This document shows, piece after piece, positions 9,562 to 19,000 of a DNA stretch of 32,898 bases. The stretch comes from Litorilituus sp. (GTDB lineage Bacteria; Pseudomonadota; Gammaproteobacteria; Enterobacterales; Alteromonadaceae), in contig JASMAS010000092.1 of NCBI GenBank assembly GCA_030754235.1, positions 1 to 32,898 of the forward strand. The letters are read 5' to 3'. The translations under genes and the position numbers were made by a program. The notes under the pieces are model-generated. The model was not told the DNA's origin, made no database searches, and was given only the letters and a program-made list of their open reading frames with translations. The number at the start of each line of letters is the position of its first letter. Position 1 is the first letter of the stretch.

Positions 9562-12500
9562 ATGATAAATATTCGATTTAATACCCGGTTGTTAACATTC
9601 TCTCTCTTGGCACTAGCACTTCAAAGCTGTGGTGGCAGTGATAGCGTTAAAGATACCGCTATGGCAGACACTATAGCACCAATTATTACCTTAACTGGTG
9701 CATCTACAATTCAGCATGAACAGGGTACCAGTTATGTTGATGCTGGCGCATCAGCAACTGATGATATTGATGGATCAGTGGTGGTAAACACTTCAGGAAT
9801 AGTAGGCGAATCAGCGGGTGTTTATACCCTTACCTATACCGCACAAGATAGTGCTGGCAATACCGCAACATCAACCAGAACTATAACGGTTGCAGATACA
9901 ATAGCCCCTGTTATTAGTTTAGTTGGCGCTGCACAAATTAATCACGAGCTAGGCAGCCCTTATATGGATGCGGGAGCTACAGCAATTGATAGCGTAGACG
10001 GCACATTATCAATTACCACTTCTGGCTATGTAGCAGATTCTGCGGGAACCTACATACTTACCTATACCGCACAGGATAATGCTGGTAATAGTGAAACATT
10101 AACCAGAACCGTAACAGTCGCAGACACAATAGCCCCTGCTATTAGCTTAGTTGGCTCAGCGCAAATTAACCACAAGCTCGGCACCCCTTATATTGATGCG
10201 GGTGCAACAGCGATAGATGCTGTAGACGGGACAGTCTCAGTTACTACTATTGGTGCAGTAGCAGACATAATTGGAACCTACATTATTACCTACCAAGCAA
10301 CAGATCTTGCTAATAATACCGCGACAGCAAACAGAACAGTCGAAGTGAGCGCTGAAAATAGTAATAGTAAGGTAATTGTTTTTGATAATGGGGTAGTTGG
10401 TCCAAGTTGGAACAAGGGTATTAATGCTTTTGATGCAGCTATTGGCTGGGGTGAATGTAATAACGATGGTGGTGCTGGCTGTCCCAGTATAGGCTGGGAA
10501 ATTGTTAACGAGCTAGACCGTGGCAATGTCCTTGAGGTGACTCATGCTTCAACAGGGGATCTCGCAGGTTTATTTATTGGTATAAATGGTATCATAGATC
10601 TCTCTAATCATACTGACGGTAAGCTAGTATTTGATATAAAAGTCCTAAGTGGTGACACCAATATTACCATGAAATTAGATTGTATTTTCCCATGTACTTC
10701 TGGTGATCAAAACTTGGGTAGTAAAGGTAATTCTGGTTGGGAAACCGTTGAAGTATCTTTAGCCACACTAGCTGCGGGCGGGCTTGATCTAGCTAGCGTC
10801 AATACAGGTATAGTTATCTGGGCTACCAATGCGACCAGTACCGTGTTTCAGCTAGATAACGTAGTTTTTACTGGCATCAATGATGGTGGTACTATTCCTG
10901 ATGATTATGTTATCACCTCTTATGGAGCAGCTAATATTGCTAACACTATCAATCCGGATAGTTATCGATGTGTTTATGATCATGGTAACTGGATTTATAA
11001 TGCAGGTATTGTTGAACCCGCCATTGCCGCATGTGACACGCAAACAGGCATCCCTTCTGGAACGCCAACCAAGTTACACCCACAATTAACTGGCACCGCG
11101 TTGTCTAAACCAACACCAACCCATAAATGGTGGGGTTCTATCCCATTTATGGGTGAGATGACTATTGGCGATGCTAACCATGCTGCTTATATTACGCCAG
11201 ATCCTATGACCGCACGTATTACCGAGAAAGGTGTTAGAGTTATGGGTATCCCTGCAGGTCTTTCAACTGCCGGTGATGGCTTTATGTATCCTATTCCGGA
11301 CCCATTTAGCGAAGTATTTGATGGTCTAGCCATAGGCAATAGTGTTCACTCCAACTTGGAGGGGTATTTAAAAGACTATAGTGATGGTTCTGTAACCGTT
11401 GAATGGCAGAGCAATGGTGTCGCGATAATGGAGGCAACTTTTGTACATGGTTCGCCTTATATCTACTTTAAAGCCTATGATGGTGTTCCTGTTTTACGTA
11501 CTCTGCGTGAAGATGGTGGCGAGAAAGGAACTTTCTACCAGCAAGGAAACAGCCTAGGCATCTGGACAAGTGTTGCCGGCAACCACAATAACTTCTTGAT
11601 CACAGGAGAAGGAGCAACAACCTTTTCCAATATAGCCAGTAATGAAATTGCTATTAATAATACAGCAAAAGAATTTACGCTAACTTATTTACCTTATTTA
11701 GCTGGAATTCCTAATGACAGTTTAAGCAGCTTCTTTGAAGCTAAAGCGCGCAATGTGGTGGCAGCGGTGTCCATTGATTACTCAGTCAACCAAACAAACA
11801 ATGCCGTGACGGTAAGTCATCGCTATTTAAATGCACAAGGTACGGCCGTTGAAACTATCGCTGGCATGCTTCCTCTGCATTGGAAGAATTCGACACAATC
11901 AACTTCGGCTTATAAAATCAGAAGTGCTCGCGGAAACATTAAGTTCAGTCAAACGGATCATTTTAACTATCAATTACCATTTGTTGGCGTACTGCCCTCA
12001 TTGCCTTCTATTGAAGGTACTTTTGATAAAACTCAACTCACCAACCTGGTTAATGACTTTATTGCCCAAGGGGCAGATTCTTGGAATACTCATACTGATG
12101 CCTATTGGTCAGGTAAAAATTACAATAAGGTAGCTGAATTGATCGCCATTGCTGATGCTAATAAGATGAATGCTCAAGCAACAACTCTACGTAATTGGTT
12201 AAAATCAGAATTATCCGATTGGTTTACCGCTGAAACTGATGGTAGCTTAGATATCAATAAATATTTTGTTTACGATGAAGAATGGAACACACTGTTGGCA
12301 CTAGAAGAGTCTTTTATGAGCCACCAGCAGTTAAACGATCATCACTTTCATTATGGCTACTTTGTTCGCGCTGCTGCCGAAATTTGCCGCACAGATAAGA
12401 CCTGGTGTAGTGCAGAACAATACGGCCCCATGATTGAATTGCTAATCCGTGATTATGCTGGAGGAAAAGATGATGTCATGTTCCCATATTTGAGAAACTT

Positions 12501-13296
12501 CGACCCAGCTAATGGCTTTTCATGGGCGTCTGGTAAAGTTAATTTCGCCCGCGGCAATAATAATGAATCAACTTCAGAAGCTGCTAACTCCTATGGTGCT
12601 ATTGTGCTCTATGGCTTAATTACCGGTAATAGTGAGTTAACGGAACGTGGGATTTACCTTCATGCTTCAACAACGGCGGCTTACTGGGAGTATTGGAATA
12701 ATATCGATAAATATAATAATGTCGGCGAGACAGAGGATAACTTTCCAAGTGGCTATAATAAAATGACCACGTCAATTATTTGGGGTGATGGGGCGGTATT
12801 TTCTACTTGGTTTAGCCCTGCCTACGCACATATTCTCGGTATTCAGGGTTTACCGACTAACCCGTTAACTTTGCATACGGGCTTACATGCAGCATATATG
12901 GCAGATTATGTCACCCTTGGTTTAGCGGAATCTTCTAATGGTAAGCCTTCGGGATTAGTGGCAGATCAATGGCGTGATATTTGGTGGAACCTTTGGGCGA
13001 TGACCGATGCCAATGCTGCAATTGCGGACTATAATAGCGTGACCAGCTATACTGCTGAAGAAGGAGAAACTAAAGCCCATACTTATCATTGGATACACAC
13101 CTTTAGCAGCCTAGGCCACTTAAAAACCGGGACAGGTTCATTAACAGCGGACTATCCCGGAGCTATGGCATTTGAGCATAACGGCGTGATAAGTTATGTC
13201 GTGTATAACTTTAGTGACCAAGCACTGACGGTCAACTTTAGCGACGGTCAGAGTGTTAATGCTGCTCCTAATCATTTTACACTAATCACTAACTAA
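9562..13296 (+). CDS. GH81 endo-beta-1,3-glucanase lipoprotein with Ig-like and CBM-like domains
   Basis: Predicted to cleave internal beta-1,3 bonds of laminarin outside the cytoplasm. From ATG 9562 the product has 1244 residues: a lipoprotein signal with LQSC (C23), three about 75-residue Ig-like repeats (about 36-262) each opening DTIAP, a galactose-binding-like beta-sandwich (about 268-437) resembling the domain in exo-glucanase ExoP, then GH81 (about 505-1244). GH81 residues are visible: THKWWGS, NDHHFHYGYF with D926, and ESTSEA with E1002 and E1006 four residues apart, as in the family. The frame extends upstream to a TTG at 9490, but the lipoprotein signal fixes the later start. A terminator follows. 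The AGTCC operator of the other glucan genes was not found upstream. Confidence 0.92.
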   Translation: MINIRFNTRLLTFSLLALALQSCGGSDSVKDTAMADTIAPIITLTGASTIQHEQGTSYVDAGASATDDIDGSVVVNTSGIVGESAGVYTLTYTAQDSAGNTATSTRTITVADTIAPVISLVGAAQINHELGSPYMDAGATAIDSVDGTLSITTSGYVADSAGTYILTYTAQDNAGNSETLTRTVTVADTIAPAISLVGSAQINHKLGTPYIDAGATAIDAVDGTVSVTTIGAVADIIGTYIITYQATDLANNTATANRTVEVSAENSNSKVIVFDNGVVGPSWNKGINAFDAAIGWGECNNDGGAGCPSIGWEIVNELDRGNVLEVTHASTGDLAGLFIGINGIIDLSNHTDGKLVFDIKVLSGDTNITMKLDCIFPCTSGDQNLGSKGNSGWETVEVSLATLAAGGLDLASVNTGIVIWATNATSTVFQLDNVVFTGINDGGTIPDDYVITSYGAANIANTINPDSYRCVYDHGNWIYNAGIVEPAIAACDTQTGIPSGTPTKLHPQLTGTALSKPTPTHKWWGSIPFMGEMTIGDANHAAYITPDPMTARITEKGVRVMGIPAGLSTAGDGFMYPIPDPFSEVFDGLAIGNSVHSNLEGYLKDYSDGSVTVEWQSNGVAIMEATFVHGSPYIYFKAYDGVPVLRTLREDGGEKGTFYQQGNSLGIWTSVAGNHNNFLITGEGATTFSNIASNEIAINNTAKEFTLTYLPYLAGIPNDSLSSFFEAKARNVVAAVSIDYSVNQTNNAVTVSHRYLNAQGTAVETIAGMLPLHWKNSTQSTSAYKIRSARGNIKFSQTDHFNYQLPFVGVLPSLPSIEGTFDKTQLTNLVNDFIAQGADSWNTHTDAYWSGKNYNKVAELIAIADANKMNAQATTLRNWLKSELSDWFTAETDGSLDINKYFVYDEEWNTLLALEESFMSHQQLNDHHFHYGYFVRAAAEICRTDKTWCSAEQYGPMIELLIRDYAGGKDDVMFPYLRNFDPANGFSWASGKVNFARGNNNESTSEAANSYGAIVLYGLITGNSELTERGIYLHASTTAAYWEYWNNIDKYNNVGETEDNFPSGYNKMTTSIIWGDGAVFSTWFSPAYAHILGIQGLPTNPLTLHTGLHAAYMADYVTLGLAESSNGKPSGLVADQWRDIWWNLWAMTDANAAIADYNSVTSYTAEEGETKAHTYHWIHTFSSLGHLKTGTGSLTADYPGAMAFEHNGVISYVVYNFSDQALTVNFSDGQSVNAAPNHFTLITN
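9667..10350. repeat. Three tandem Ig-like domain repeats in the GH81 gene
   Basis: Three units of about 228 bp encode near-identical beta-sandwich modules, each with DTIAP, GxxYxDAGA, DxxDGxxxV and TYxAxDxAxN. They match the DUF5011/HYR type of spacer domain and probably hold the catalytic module away from the cell surface. Identity between copies 2 and 3 is visibly the highest. Confidence 0.8.
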
Positions 13297-13305
13297 CCTG
13301 ACATT

Positions 13306-13360
13306 GTGTTGGTAACATCATTTAATTACCATTGTTCTGATGCTACCAACACTTTCTTTT
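13306..13360 (+). terminator. Terminator after the GH81 gene
   Basis: GTGTTGGTAACATCA (13306-13320) pairs with TGATGCTACCAACAC (13338-13352) with one mismatch, around a 17-nt loop, and is followed by TTTCTTTT. It starts 10 bp after the GH81 stop, so the downstream GH3 gene needs its own promoter, which is present. Confidence 0.8.
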
Positions 13361-13380
13361 CTCATCTATAAGCATTCAAA

Positions 13381-13429
13381 AGTCCAAATAGTCTGCTTAT
13401 TAGTCCTCTCTATCGTATTTAACTTGTAT
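13381..13429 (+). promoter_or_regulatory. AGTCC direct-repeat operator/promoter of the GH3 gene
   Basis: AGTCC occurs at 13381-13385 and again at 13402-13406, a period of exactly 21 bp, with an extra AGTC at 13390. The proximal copy is followed by exactly 17 bp and then TTGTAT (13424-13429), a -35-like box. The same arrangement stands upstream of three other glucan-utilisation units in the window. It is a candidate binding site for the LytTR regulator encoded at 19001-19822. Confidence 0.65.
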
Positions 13430-13507
13430 CCTAAAATGGTCGTAATAACCTAACAATATTACTTTTTCTGAGATGTTAATAAAGATGAGATTGGATAAGA
13501 CAATAAT

Positions 13508-15313
13508 ATGCACTCAATACTTAACAAACCCGAAGTGAAAAAGATCGTTGATGAACTAATGTCGAAAATGACACTAGCTCAAAAGATTGGCCAAATGACA
13601 CAAGCCGAACGATTAAGCTGTACTCCAACTGAAGCAAGGCGCTACCATTTAGGTTCGGTTATGTGTTCAGCTAGCTCTGCACCCGATAAAAACACACTGC
13701 AACATTGGCTTGATATGGCAGATAGTTATTGGCTGTCCTCAACATCACAAGCTAAAGGCCACCAAGGGATTCCATTACTTTTTGGTATAGATGCTATTCA
13801 TGGTCATAGTAACCTCAAAGGGGCCACAATATTTCCACATAATATTGGTTTAGGTGCGGCGGATGATCCTGCCCTAATAAAAAAGATTGCCATCATTACT
13901 CGTCAAGAAGTTTTAGCAAGTGGTATTGATTGGATATTCGCTCCCAACCTTGCTGTTGCTCAAAACAATCATTGGGGACGATTTTATGAAAGCTTTTCAC
14001 AAACGCCAAGTATTGCAACTAAGTATGCAAGTAATATTATTTCAGGACTACAAAACAACGTTAAACACCAGGGGGTTGTTGCCTGTGTAAAGCACTGGAT
14101 TGGAGATGGCGCAACCTCTTACGGTATAGATCAAGGAAATGCAAAAATATCTTGGAATGAGTTAAACAACACCCATATTAGTCCGTATATTGCTGCGCTT
14201 AATTCAGGCGCTATGACCATCATGGCCTCATTTAGTAGTTGGAATGGCAGCAAATGTCATGGAGATAAGTTTCTGATCACTGATGTGTTGAAAAATCAAC
14301 TCCAATTTTCAGGTTTTGTTGTTTCCGATATGGACGGTATCGACTACCTTTCTGACGATTTTTATTTATCAGTTGCCCTGGGTGTTAATGCTGGTATTGA
14401 TATGTTTATGCTTTCGGGTAACTGGAAACAGTTTATTCGCCATTTGCATAGCCACATAGAACTGGGAACAGTCACACTTTCAAGAATAAATGATGCCGTA
14501 CGTAGGATTCTTTGTGTAAAGGTCGCCTGTGGCTTACTAGATGCACCTATGCCAAGTGAACGACCAGGCGCAAATCAACCAGATGTTAATTCGTTAAAAC
14601 ATAAAAACGTGGCTCGTGAAGCGGTACGAAAATCACTGGTTTTACTTAAAAACGAACATAAACTACTCCCGCTTAAGCACAATGCAAGAATATTAGTGAC
14701 CGGAAAAAACGCCAACAATATAGGTCATCAATGCGGCGGCTTTACGCTTGATTGGCAAGGAGTTTCAGGTAACCATGATTTTCCACAAGCAACTTCTATT
14801 TGGCAAGGTATTAAAGCCATTGCGCCTAATTCAGTATTAAAAGAAACACTCACTAATACAAAAGCAAAAGAGCATGATGTTGCTATCGTTATCATTGGTG
14901 AAACGCCTTATGCAGAAGGATTAGGTGATATTAGAAATGGAGATGACCTTTTTATTGAAGCAGGTTCGCAAATTAATGGGCAAATTAATGTCTCACAGCC
15001 CTATGCCAGCTCTACAGAATTAAACAAAATACACCCTGAAGACTTGTTAACCATCAAAAAACTTACCAGCTTAGGCATACCTGTTGTCGTCATTTTGATA
15101 TCGGGAAGAACACTGATCATTAATGCTGAACTTAAAGCCTCTAGTGCTTTTGTTGCTGCTTGGTTACCCGGTTCAGAAGGACAAGGAGTTAGCGATGTTT
15201 TATTTGGCAAATATAATTTTCAAGGAAAATTATCGTTTGAATGGCCAAAAACGACTGCGGAAAAATCATCAGTGTTATTCCCTTTAGGTTTCGGTTTACA
15301 CTACCCATCCTAA
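13508..15313 (+). CDS. GH3 beta-glucosidase/exo-beta-glucanase, no signal peptide
   Basis: Predicted to release glucose from the non-reducing end of beta-glucooligosaccharides. The 601-residue protein holds the GH3 N-terminal TIM barrel (about 1-340: FGIDAIHGH, CVKHWIGDG) with likely nucleophile D274 in SDMDGID, where most relatives have SDW. The C-terminal alpha/beta domain (about 370-600) contains GETPYAEGLGD, whose Glu is a plausible acid/base. There is no signal peptide or lipobox, so it should act in the cytoplasm, unlike larger secreted ExoP-type relatives of over 800 residues. It is separated from GH81 by a terminator and has its own AGTCC-type promoter. It ends 17 bp from the convergent phosphatase gene. 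Confidence 0.9.
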   Translation: MHSILNKPEVKKIVDELMSKMTLAQKIGQMTQAERLSCTPTEARRYHLGSVMCSASSAPDKNTLQHWLDMADSYWLSSTSQAKGHQGIPLLFGIDAIHGHSNLKGATIFPHNIGLGAADDPALIKKIAIITRQEVLASGIDWIFAPNLAVAQNNHWGRFYESFSQTPSIATKYASNIISGLQNNVKHQGVVACVKHWIGDGATSYGIDQGNAKISWNELNNTHISPYIAALNSGAMTIMASFSSWNGSKCHGDKFLITDVLKNQLQFSGFVVSDMDGIDYLSDDFYLSVALGVNAGIDMFMLSGNWKQFIRHLHSHIELGTVTLSRINDAVRRILCVKVACGLLDAPMPSERPGANQPDVNSLKHKNVAREAVRKSLVLLKNEHKLLPLKHNARILVTGKNANNIGHQCGGFTLDWQGVSGNHDFPQATSIWQGIKAIAPNSVLKETLTNTKAKEHDVAIVIIGETPYAEGLGDIRNGDDLFIEAGSQINGQINVSQPYASSTELNKIHPEDLLTIKKLTSLGIPVVVILISGRTLIINAELKASSAFVAAWLPGSEGQGVSDVLFGKYNFQGKLSFEWPKTTAEKSSVLFPLGFGLHYPS

Positions 15314-15330
15314 TACAAGTTAGTTACGCG

Positions 15331-15855
15331 CTACTTTGCCAGATAAAATACCTCAACTGAGTCGTCTAGCTTTCTGTTTAAATAGTCTATTTGCTTGTTA
15401 ATTTTCAGTGCTTTGGGTTTTAACCTTTGCACTTCGTGTTGAATTTTTAGTGCCGACCAGCCAAGCTGCAACAAAATTAAAGCAATGACAGTACCTGTTC
15501 TTCCGGTACCTCCTTTACAATGAACAGCCACCACACCTTTATTATTGATTTCTTCTAAAATAAGCGCTTTATTTAATACCCACTGTTGTTCAAAAGGGAC
15601 TTGTGGGGCCTCATCATCAACAATAGGAAGGTGTAGCCAAGTGATCTGCAGAGCGTTACATAGCGAAGGTAAGGTACTGATATTATTTGCCAACATTTCA
15701 CCCTCAAACATTAACGTAAGTAGCATAGACACTCCAGCGTGTTTGAGTTGCCCCATAGACTCGTCAAGCCCCACTGATTGGCTACCAGGGCAAGGAGTAA
15801 AAATTAATTTTGCTCCATTTGACAGGGTGAGTGTTTGAAAAGGATGATTAATCAC
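15331..15855 (-). CDS. Dual-specificity/tyrosine protein phosphatase-like
   Basis: A 174-residue cytoplasmic protein with the CX5R signature VHCKGGTGRTGT: C113 is the cysteine nucleophile and R119 the phosphate-binding arginine. LPIVDDEAP (D80/D81) supplies the likely general acid about 32 residues upstream. It resembles the CDKN3-like branch of the dual-specificity phosphatase superfamily. The start is GTG at 15855, preceded by GAGAG. It follows the GH30 gene by 65 bp on the same strand and may be its last operon member. The substrate is not evident; a phosphoprotein, a phosphosugar or another phosphoester is possible. Confidence 0.8.
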   Translation of the reverse strand: MINHPFQTLTLSNGAKLIFTPCPGSQSVGLDESMGQLKHAGVSMLLTLMFEGEMLANNISTLPSLCNALQITWLHLPIVDDEAPQVPFEQQWVLNKALILEEINNKGVVAVHCKGGTGRTGTVIALILLQLGWSALKIQHEVQRLKPKALKINKQIDYLNRKLDDSVEVFYLAK

Positions 15856-15920
15856 TAAATATTCTCTCGTAATACACTGAAATTAAGCGGCGGCACTTTA
15901 AGGCAGTTGCCTACTCATAA

Positions 15921-17621
15921 CTATAATTGCACTCTAATGGTTTTCAGCGCATTTGCCGGCATAGTCACCTCAACAAATTGTTCACCAATTTGTAATGAAA
16001 AGTTTATTGGCGCTTTAGTGGTATTTAATAGTTGCGTACTAACGATATTTTCTTGACTAATTGCTGAGCTAACATGTAAAGCGTCACTGTCTAAACCACT
16101 GAACTGGCTATCTACTTGTATTGCTTTATCACCGGGACGTATGGTGCGACTAAATTGTGATAACACATAATAAATCGGCGTGTAATACACTTCCCCAGTT
16201 TTGGTATCTATCATAATGGGGGCACCACAAAAGTTGCCGACATGGTTTGGACCCCCCTGACTATCTAGGACAATATTCCAGTCAATCCAACCTTCAAGCC
16301 AGTGATTTAAACTAACGATAATATTGCGGGCATATCGATGCACTGGAGTATAAATAGGGTGATCTTCTGGTTTAGGTGCCCATGTTGCCGTATATGCCCA
16401 ATCTGTGGCATTTTCACTCCACCAAAAATCATCGTTTTTGAACCAATTGGACTCTTTAAAACGTAAAGGATCTAGCACCCCTTCTGGCGCCTCTTTACCA
16501 AGATCATCAATAGTACCTTCGGTATGAATAATTGAAAAGTTTGGAAATTTTTCATGAACTCGTTCAAACACTTCTTCACTAACTTTTGTGGTGCTTTCAT
16601 ACCAATGTACCGCAGTACCATAAACATAAGCGGAAGTTTCGCTATCACCGAGTATCTCATCAGTCCAATCCTCCATGTGATCGCGATTTTGATCATAAAT
16701 AAGCAGTTTTACTGCCTGATGATTACTCGCTTTTAATTTAGGTCCTAAATACTGTTTAATAAATTGATTTTGCGTTTTTGGGGTAAAATGCATGCTTTCC
16801 CATTGACCACTATTGCCATTGGGTTCATTCACAGGCGTGAGCGCCCAAATATCAACACCGTGTGCCTTATAAGCATCAAGATATTTTATTAAGTAGTCCG
16901 CATAACTAGCAACGTATTCAGGCTTTAATTCTCCACCTGTGCCTTGATAGTTATTTTCAACGGTAGGATTAATATACCAATCTTCAATATTTTTCATCCA
17001 TGGCGGTGCTGTCCATGCTGATGCAACAATTCTTAAGTCTTTATCGGCTTGTTTATTTTTAATTGCGTAGGCTTCTTTGATCATAGGTAATAGATCAAAC
17101 TGCTCATCTTGAATGCCAGAGTATTGCTTTTGGCTAAAACCGTCTTCATCAACACTAATGCTAAAAGAGTTTAAATGAGTATCATCTTTGACCGGCGCAT
17201 ACGAAAATTTACCTTCAACCGCAAAGTCTGTCGCTGCAATAGTTGTGCGAGCAATAGAAAAATTAGCTCCTTTTTCGCCATAAATACTTTCCATGACCTC
17301 AGCTCTTTTTTCTTTGCTTAAATGAGCAAGTACAAACGCGGAAGATTCAGTAAACGAGCTGCCAATACCTAGAATATTTTGTTTAACAATATCTGGTTTG
17401 ATGGTAATCACCTGACCTTGCGCCTGACCTTCTTTAAAGGAAAGATTTGGCTTAGGTGATATTTTGTCACCCGATTCACTAGTAACAAGGATTTCTGTCG
17501 TTGTTGATAAATGATAATTCATACTGGTCATTTCGTTAGTCACTTGTGTTGTTTTTGTTTGAAATAGACAGCCACATAAAACAATAGAAGACATAACTCC
17601 TAAGATAGTTATTTTTTTCAT
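15921..17621 (-). CDS. GH30 glucanase lipoprotein, probable beta-1,6-glucan side-chain enzyme
   Basis: A 566-residue clan-A glycoside hydrolase. The signal ends in the lipobox LCGC (C18), so it is a lipoprotein. The catalytic barrel has the acid/base E266 in LTPVNEPNGN and the nucleophile E368 in IIHTEGT, the normal GH30 pair. A C-terminal beta-domain (about 470-566) completes the family fold. GH30 members in marine laminarin loci remove beta-1,6-linked glucose branches, and the neighbouring GH81, GH16 and GH17 genes fit that role, though glucosylceramidase-type specificity cannot be excluded by sequence. It lies 94 bp after the CBM9-like gene and is probably cotranscribed from that gene's promoter. 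Confidence 0.88.
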   Translation of the reverse strand: MKKITILGVMSSIVLCGCLFQTKTTQVTNEMTSMNYHLSTTTEILVTSESGDKISPKPNLSFKEGQAQGQVITIKPDIVKQNILGIGSSFTESSAFVLAHLSKEKRAEVMESIYGEKGANFSIARTTIAATDFAVEGKFSYAPVKDDTHLNSFSISVDEDGFSQKQYSGIQDEQFDLLPMIKEAYAIKNKQADKDLRIVASAWTAPPWMKNIEDWYINPTVENNYQGTGGELKPEYVASYADYLIKYLDAYKAHGVDIWALTPVNEPNGNSGQWESMHFTPKTQNQFIKQYLGPKLKASNHQAVKLLIYDQNRDHMEDWTDEILGDSETSAYVYGTAVHWYESTTKVSEEVFERVHEKFPNFSIIHTEGTIDDLGKEAPEGVLDPLRFKESNWFKNDDFWWSENATDWAYTATWAPKPEDHPIYTPVHRYARNIIVSLNHWLEGWIDWNIVLDSQGGPNHVGNFCGAPIMIDTKTGEVYYTPIYYVLSQFSRTIRPGDKAIQVDSQFSGLDSDALHVSSAISQENIVSTQLLNTTKAPINFSLQIGEQFVEVTMPANALKTIRVQL

Positions 17622-17715
17622 AAGATTATTTTACCGATATTAAAGCACCTAAATAGTCGCTATGTTTCTGATCATTTTCCGTTAATCAAATGAACAACAA
17701 CACAGAGAAAAAACA

Positions 17716-18483
17716 CTATTTAGCAAGAATTAATTTGCCAAATAAACCCGCATCTTTCCAACCACGATCTGGCTCCGGACCTGGAGCAGATTCAGAACCA
17801 ATAAAGTTTTCTCGTAATTCACTACCGTCGTTATCGCAATAGGCAACCATTAAGCCCATAATTTTTCCTGCAGATAATGTTATTGATTGATTATCTGTTA
17901 CTAAGTCTTGGTATTCATCAGTATAAATATCAATACTTAACTCCCAAATGACTTTGTCGTCTGCTTGCTTCCATTGACTTTCAACATGGTGAGAGTATGA
18001 GCGAGCTTGCTTGTCGGTTCCAATATCTATCGCTTGATTATCTAGCGAGAAATGATAGGCAAAAGCATTGTGATTAAATTGATGATCACCACCAGAAAAA
18101 TCTTCATCTATAAATATTTCTAAACAATCATCATCCCAATATTGGCTTAATGGATCTCTATGACTATCAATTAATATGTCATCAATAATTTCAGCCATTA
18201 AGTAAAGTTTGTTTTTAGTCCAAACAACTTTATAACGACCTTGAAAATCTTCTTTTGAATATTCAGGGCCTAACCAGCGATTATCCAATTGTTGCCACTT
18301 AGCCAATTGCCAAACACTTTCGTTGGCAACCCCATCTACTTTAGGAGCTTGGCTTGCGAATGGGGCATAATAGTGTGTTCTATCCTGATCATGACTATCA
18401 GCCGCATAAGTAGAGAATGTAAGCATTGCCCACAAAAATGTAACTCTTTTTAAAGCCGATAGTAACAATCTATTATTTGTCAT
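17716..18483 (-). CDS. Secreted CBM9-like carbohydrate-binding protein
   Basis: A 255-residue protein with a Sec signal peptide (cleavage probably after STYA) followed by one CBM9-like beta-sandwich: APKVDGVANESVWQLAKW, YKVVWTKNKLYLMAEIIDD and DDDCLEIFIDED are typical of this domain. No catalytic module is attached, so it likely binds glucan or oligosaccharides in the periplasm or at the surface. It is first in a unit with the GH30 gene and has a promoter of the AGTCC-N17-TTGTCT type. CBM9 domains usually bind chain ends of glucans; the ligand here is inferred from the neighbours. Confidence 0.82.
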   Translation of the reverse strand: MTNNRLLLSALKRVTFLWAMLTFSTYAADSHDQDRTHYYAPFASQAPKVDGVANESVWQLAKWQQLDNRWLGPEYSKEDFQGRYKVVWTKNKLYLMAEIIDDILIDSHRDPLSQYWDDDCLEIFIDEDFSGGDHQFNHNAFAYHFSLDNQAIDIGTDKQARSYSHHVESQWKQADDKVIWELSIDIYTDEYQDLVTDNQSITLSAGKIMGLMVAYCDNDGSELRENFIGSESAPGPEPDRGWKDAGLFGKLILAK

Positions 18484-18584
18484 TTGACACTCTCTTACGG
18501 GAAAATCTTTATTTGCTATTGGTTAATGCGACATGACATTAAACAAAGGCTATTATTGCCCATCATCTAGTGTTAAATAAAACA

Positions 18585-18637
18585 AGACAAGATCATTGCG
18601 CTAAAATGGACTGATATCGCGATAAAAAGGAACTGAT
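18585..18637 (-). promoter_or_regulatory. AGTCC direct-repeat operator/promoter of the CBM9-GH30 unit
   Basis: On the minus strand ATCAGTTCC (18629-18637) and ATCAGTCC (18608-18615) are direct repeats 21-22 bp apart. AGTCC of the proximal copy is followed by exactly 17 bp and then TTGTCT (18585-18590) as a -35-like box. No strong -10 is evident. The distal copy fits the LytTR consensus best of all copies. Confidence 0.6.
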
Positions 18638-19000
18638 TATCTCAGCATAATTATTACCCGATAACACTTTGCACATAGTCGTGGTAGATATTGGTTAGTT
18701 ATACCAACAATAACTGGGGATCCAACGCACAATACACCTTGTTAACAACGGCCATAGAACCAACCAGTATTCAGCTGAAAATGTGGTGTTAATGATGTGA
18801 ATAAATACAAAAGAGGTAATACCAATTACATTAATAAATTAGTCAGCTTAGCGTGACACTAGCGAGCTTTGAACAAATAAAATGACTTAAACAGAGTTAT
18901 TCTATATTCCCATTAATTTTGAGTGGTTATTAGCTAGCTATTGAGATTAAAGCAACGATGTTATTGGAATATTTAGTCCATGTACAATGCTTCGGGTGAA
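18638..19000. other. Intergenic stretch, possible dispersed repeat
   Basis: No gene of useful length is seen between the CBM9-like promoter and the regulator stop. The part from about 18815 to 18990 (TAATACCAATTACATTAAT onward) has the look of a non-coding repeat that I associate with Colwellia-type intergenic regions. This is from memory, and only one copy is in the window. Confidence 0.25.

Noticed and set aside
15898-15915. AGGCAGTTGCCT dyad between GH30 and the phosphatase as a terminator
   Set aside because: The stem is only 5 bp and there is no T run on the coding strand.
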